24,492 bases of DNA from Thermoplasmata archaeon. GTDB taxonomy: Archaea > Thermoplasmatota > Thermoplasmata > Lutacidiplasmatales > UBA184. Positions within the stretch are counted from its first letter, which is position 1; every line of letters starts with the position of its first letter. The position numbers and the translations under genes were made by a program. Below, piece after piece: positions 22,111 to 24,492 of this stretch. Under the pieces are notes generated by a model. The model did not search any database and was not told where the DNA came from. It saw only the letters and a program-made list of their open reading frames with translations. The stretch is taken from assembly GCA_030040625.1 (NCBI GenBank), contig JASHTI010000114.1, positions 1-24,492 on the forward strand. The letters are read 5' to 3'.

Positions 22111-22893
22111 TGGAGGGCGGTCCGGGAGCCGGAGGCCCACGAGGTCGCTGCGCCCACGGCGGACGAGCCGGGCGCCCAACGACCGCGCGAACCGCGGGAA
22201 CGCCTCGCCGGTCCATACGGTGTTGTCGGCGAGGACCACCGAGCCCGCCCGCAGGTGGGGGCGGATCGTCTCGAGCTCGAAGGAGAGGTGCGCCGGCGTG
22301 TGGAGGTCGTCGTGGAGGAAGACGCCGATCCCGTCGAGCTCCGCCGCCAGGGCCGGCAGCAGCTCCTCGCTGCGGCCGAGCCGCAGGTCCCACCGGTCCC
22401 GGAGCCGTTCGGGGACGGCCCATCCCGTCTCCCGGCCGGGGGGAAGGGCGACGCTCGACTCCCCTCGGTCGAGCCGGGCCCCCTTCTGCCGGAGCGGAAG
22501 GTCGATCGAGTGGAGGCGACCGCGCTTGTTGCGGCGGAGGGCGGCCAGGAAGTGGGCGCTGGAGACCCCGCTGCTGACGCCGGCCTCGACGATATGCTCG
22601 GGACGGAGGAGGCGCACGATCGCAAAGAGATCGAACGGCGCCCGGATCTGCGCGTAGGAGTCGCGGCCGGCGGAAAGGTGTCGGTGCCGGATCTCCTCCT
22701 CGACAGGGAGCAGCGCCTCGAGCTCCTCGAGGACGGCGCCGATCTCGCGCCGGTTCGCCCCGGTCAGCGCCGCGATCCACGCGACGTTCGGCACCGCGCG
22801 CGTGTCGCCCAGCGCGCGGCGGGCCCGGGCGGCCGCTTCCCGCGCTGCCGGTGAGAGGGAAGCGAGGCGCGGGGGGGTCCGACGTGCGGTCAC
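22102..22893 (-). CDS. Class I SAM-dependent methyltransferase (Methyltransf_24-like)
   Basis: A 263-residue protein. After about 85 variable helical residues comes the SAM-binding loop VEAGVSSGVSSAHFLAAL (102-119), a strand with acidic end (RLHSIDLPL), the segment DLRLGRSEELLPAL and IGVFLHDDLHTPAHLSFELE (189-208), then VVLADNTVW. This is the layout of class I O-methyltransferases of the Methyltransf_24 type; the Asp-Asp-x-His patch could bind a metal. The substrate is unknown. It starts at GTG 22893 in a GTGA overlap with dph6, so it belongs to the purL-dph6 operon; no link to diphthamide (whose methyltransferase, Dph5, is a different fold) can be claimed. Its 3' end carries the mutase promoter. 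Confidence 0.8.
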   Translation of the reverse strand: MTARRTPPRLASLSPAAREAAARARRALGDTRAVPNVAWIAALTGANRREIGAVLEELEALLPVEEEIRHRHLSAGRDSYAQIRAPFDLFAIVRLLRPEHIVEAGVSSGVSSAHFLAALRRNKRGRLHSIDLPLRQKGARLDRGESSVALPPGRETGWAVPERLRDRWDLRLGRSEELLPALAAELDGIGVFLHDDLHTPAHLSFELETIRPHLRAGSVVLADNTVWTGEAFPRFARSLGARLVRRGRSDLVGLRLPDRPPAL

Positions 22894-23594
22894 GATACGA
22901 GGCCCGCGCGGCCGACCCCGGTCTTTCTCTTGAGGTGAGCGCTGGAGATCTCCAGCGACGCGGTCCACGGGGTGACGTGCCGCTGCGTCGCTCCCAGCAC
23001 GAGGGAGGCGGCGAAGAACGGCGCGTCCACGACCAGGGTCTCGTACTCCCCTCCCTCGCCGGCGACGTTCACCGGGCGTCGGTCCCGGCCGATGCGTGCG
23101 AGCTCCTCGAGCCGGTCCACCGTCAGCCGCTCCCCGAGCCAGGCGGCCGGCAGCGGCTCCGCCGCGAGGTGGACGAACCGGATGTCGAGCCCGGCGGCGA
23201 TCTCCTCTCGGACGACCCGCTCCGGCGCCTTCCGCCACAGGGGGGCGTAGAGGCGCCGGCCGTGCCGGTCGGCGATGCGGAGGAGCCGCGACCACTGGTA
23301 GGAGGACTCGATCGCGCCGGCGACGACCGGTCCGGACGCGCCGCCGATGGCCCGGTCGAGCGCCCGCAGCTCGTCGGCCTCCCCGGTCCCGGCGACCGGC
23401 ACGGCCCGGTGGCGCTTGCCCCAGGCGGCCGCCTGGAGCGGGACGAGCGCGAGGTTCGGGGTATGGAACAGCATCGACGCCGGGTCGGCCGGTCGCAGCG
23501 TCACCAGCTCGTCGACCGGCCAGCCCTGCGTCTCCGCGAGGTAGGCGGCGTAGATCGAGTCCTTGCCGCCGGAGACAAGGGCCGTGACGGTCAC
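22890..23594 (-). CDS. dph6: Diphthine--ammonia ligase (Dph6-like PP-loop ATPase)
   Basis: A 234-residue archaeal PP-loop protein of the former DUF71 family, which makes the last step of diphthamide on elongation factor 2: ATP-dependent amidation of diphthine. The PP-loop LVSGGKDS is at residues 6-13. The family-specific blocks are SMLFHTPNL (40-48), GAIESSYQWSRL (93-104), LYAPLWRK and GEGGEYETLVVDAPFF (179-194). Eukaryotic Dph6 carries extra domains; this short form is the archaeal one. The start is GTG 23594, 4 nt after the purL stop; upstream codons are shadow of purL. Its stop overlaps the methyltransferase start as GTGA. Other diphthamide genes (dph2, dph5) are not in the window. Some family members could have other amide-ligase roles. 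Confidence 0.88.
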   Translation of the reverse strand: MTVTALVSGGKDSIYAAYLAETQGWPVDELVTLRPADPASMLFHTPNLALVPLQAAAWGKRHRAVPVAGTGEADELRALDRAIGGASGPVVAGAIESSYQWSRLLRIADRHGRRLYAPLWRKAPERVVREEIAAGLDIRFVHLAAEPLPAAWLGERLTVDRLEELARIGRDRRPVNVAGEGGEYETLVVDAPFFAASLVLGATQRHVTPWTASLEISSAHLKRKTGVGRAGLVS

Positions 23595-23598
23595 GGAG

Positions 23599-24492
23599 CT
23601 ACGGAAGCCCGAGGGAGGATCGCCAGCGGGGATAGAGCGCGGCGAGGTCGAGCGCCCCGAGGGGGCGGTCCGCCCATCGCAACCGACCGTCCCGCTCCGC
23701 GACCGTGCCGAGCCGCGCGACCGGGCGTCCCCGCATCGTTCGCTCGAAGGCGAGCCTCCGCGAGGCCGGTACCTCCAGGACGAGACGGGAGCCCCCTTCG
23801 GCCACCGCGGCGAGCCCCGGCCCAGCGAGCCCGGTGGCCGAGAGCTCCGCGTCGAAGCCGAGGCCCCCTCCGAACGCCATCTCGGCGAGCGCGACGCCGA
23901 GGCCCCCGTCCGAGACGTCGTGCGCGGCGACGACCTCGCCGCGAGCCAGCGCTCGGAGCAGGCGCTCACCGGAGGCGCGCAAGCCGGCGGGATCGCCGGG
24001 GGGGACGAGCAGTCCCGCGCGGCCGCGGCGACGGGCCCAGAGGGAACCCCCCAGCTCGGCCCGCGACGGGCCGAGCAGGTACAGCCCGTTGCCGGGCGAC
24101 TTGAGGTCGCTCGTCACGGCCCGGGCGAGATCCTCGACGATGCCGGTCGCCAGCACGATCGGCGTCGGAGGGATCGCGCGTCCCAGCCCCCCGTTGTACA
24201 GGCTGACGTTGCCGGACGGGATCGCGAAGCCGAGCGCTCGGGCCGCCTCTCCGAGCCCTCGGGTGACCCGCGCGAGGTCGTGGACGACCGACGGGAGCTC
24301 CGGCGGTCCGAAGTTCAGGCAGTCCGACACGGCGTCCGGTCGCGCCCCGACCGCGTACAGGCCCCGGGCCGCCTCCTCCATGACCGCGACGGCGCCGCGG
24401 TACGGGTCCTCGCGGCAGGCCCACGGCTGGGCGGCGGTCGTGATCGCGAGCCCCTCGCGCCGGTCCGCGCGGGGCCGCACGACGGCCGCGTC
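23599..24492 (-). CDS. purL: Phosphoribosylformylglycinamidine synthase subunit PurL (5' part outside window)
   Basis: The C-terminal 297 residues of an FGAM synthase; the frame remains open at the right edge and the start is missing. The visible part starts at the second half of the enzyme: DPYRGAVAVMEEAARGL, then SDCLNFGPPELP, SGNVSLYN, PPTPIVLATGIVEDL and the second metal/ATP site AAHDVSDGGLGVALAEMAFGG. These are standard archaeal/small-type PurL blocks; the enzyme makes FGAM from FGAR with ammonia from PurQ and PurS. The expected DPRY-type segment before DPYRG reads QPWACRE, a modest divergence. It is followed after 4 nt by dph6, so they probably form one operon. Together with purE and guaAB, purine genes are present in two places of the window. 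Confidence 0.93.
   Translation of the reverse strand, partial: DAAVVRPRADRREGLAITTAAQPWACREDPYRGAVAVMEEAARGLYAVGARPDAVSDCLNFGPPELPSVVHDLARVTRGLGEAARALGFAIPSGNVSLYNGGLGRAIPPTPIVLATGIVEDLARAVTSDLKSPGNGLYLLGPSRAELGGSLWARRRGRAGLLVPPGDPAGLRASGERLLRALARGEVVAAHDVSDGGLGVALAEMAFGGGLGFDAELSATGLAGPGLAAVAEGGSRLVLEVPASRRLAFERTMRGRPVARLGTVAERDGRLRWADRPLGALDLAALYPRWRSSLGLP

Noticed and set aside
20352..22625. 757-codon minus-strand frame overlapping the mutase and methyltransferase
   Set aside because: It is a shifted frame of two recognisable genes; the protein is Arg/Pro/Ser-rich without family motifs.
1..24492. tRNA, rRNA, CRISPR arrays, insertion sequences, integrase or defence genes
   Set aside because: None was seen on reading both strands; no regularly spaced repeats, transposase motifs or cloverleaf-like sequences stood out.

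Overview
The window is a very GC-rich, gene-dense piece of an archaeal chromosome. The gene content is archaeal: a Thr-protease proteasome beta subunit beside the KH/beta-CASP termination factor aCPSF1 (FttA), an AlaRS with the N-terminal archaeal zinc module, a split-type GMP synthase ATP-PPase subunit, a diphthamide-type PP-loop ligase, and TATA-like elements about 25-30 nt before several starts (leaderless or short-leader mRNAs). With the GvpD-like ATPase and the Hdr-like succinate dehydrogenase, the best guess is an uncultured high-GC lineage of Thermoplasmatota. That placement is an inference; no rRNA gene is present.

Layout. 1-2562 (minus): a glycosyltransferase cut by the left edge and an alkaline-phosphatase-superfamily enzyme. 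2638-5293 (minus): psmB followed by fttA. 5443-8974 (plus): a three-gene, overlapping sdhA-sdhB-CCG-subunit operon diverging from psmB. 9000-11008 (minus): purE and guaAB joined by an ATGA overlap, then a ribbon-helix-helix protein and a small zinc-finger protein. 11119-11835 (plus): a membrane protein like dolichol kinase/CTP transferases, sharing a CTAG stop with a convergent GvpD/KaiC-like ATPase (11832-13376, minus). 13542-16969 (minus): a SAM methyltransferase and alaS. 17038-18288 (plus): an MFS transporter. 18098-22078 (minus): a B12-dependent acyl-CoA mutase large subunit, folC and nth. 22102-24492 (minus): the 3' part of purL, dph6 and a second SAM methyltransferase.

The window is mostly housekeeping: protein and RNA turnover, TCA-cycle redox, purine and folate synthesis, DNA repair and translation. 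There are no mobile elements, CRISPR arrays, tRNA or rRNA genes, or a defence island, and no new multi-gene system can be demonstrated. The points most worth checking are: (1) the mutase carries Phe and Gln at the two positions that separate isobutyryl-CoA mutase from methylmalonyl-CoA mutase; (2) the Sdh set looks like a split thiol:fumarate-reductase/Hdr-type enzyme with a four-Cys third cluster and no membrane subunit nearby; (3) the GvpD-like ATPase has a second KaiC-like half whose Walker A has been erased; (4) a hairpin with an extra repeat copy lies in the leader of the termination factor gene fttA; (5) nth runs about 190 bp antisense into the MFS gene.

Many junctions overlap by 1-4 nt (TGATG, GTGA, ATGA), so translational coupling appears common. 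No gene-free stretch exceeds 300 bp; the longest gaps are 5294-5442 and 13377-13541.
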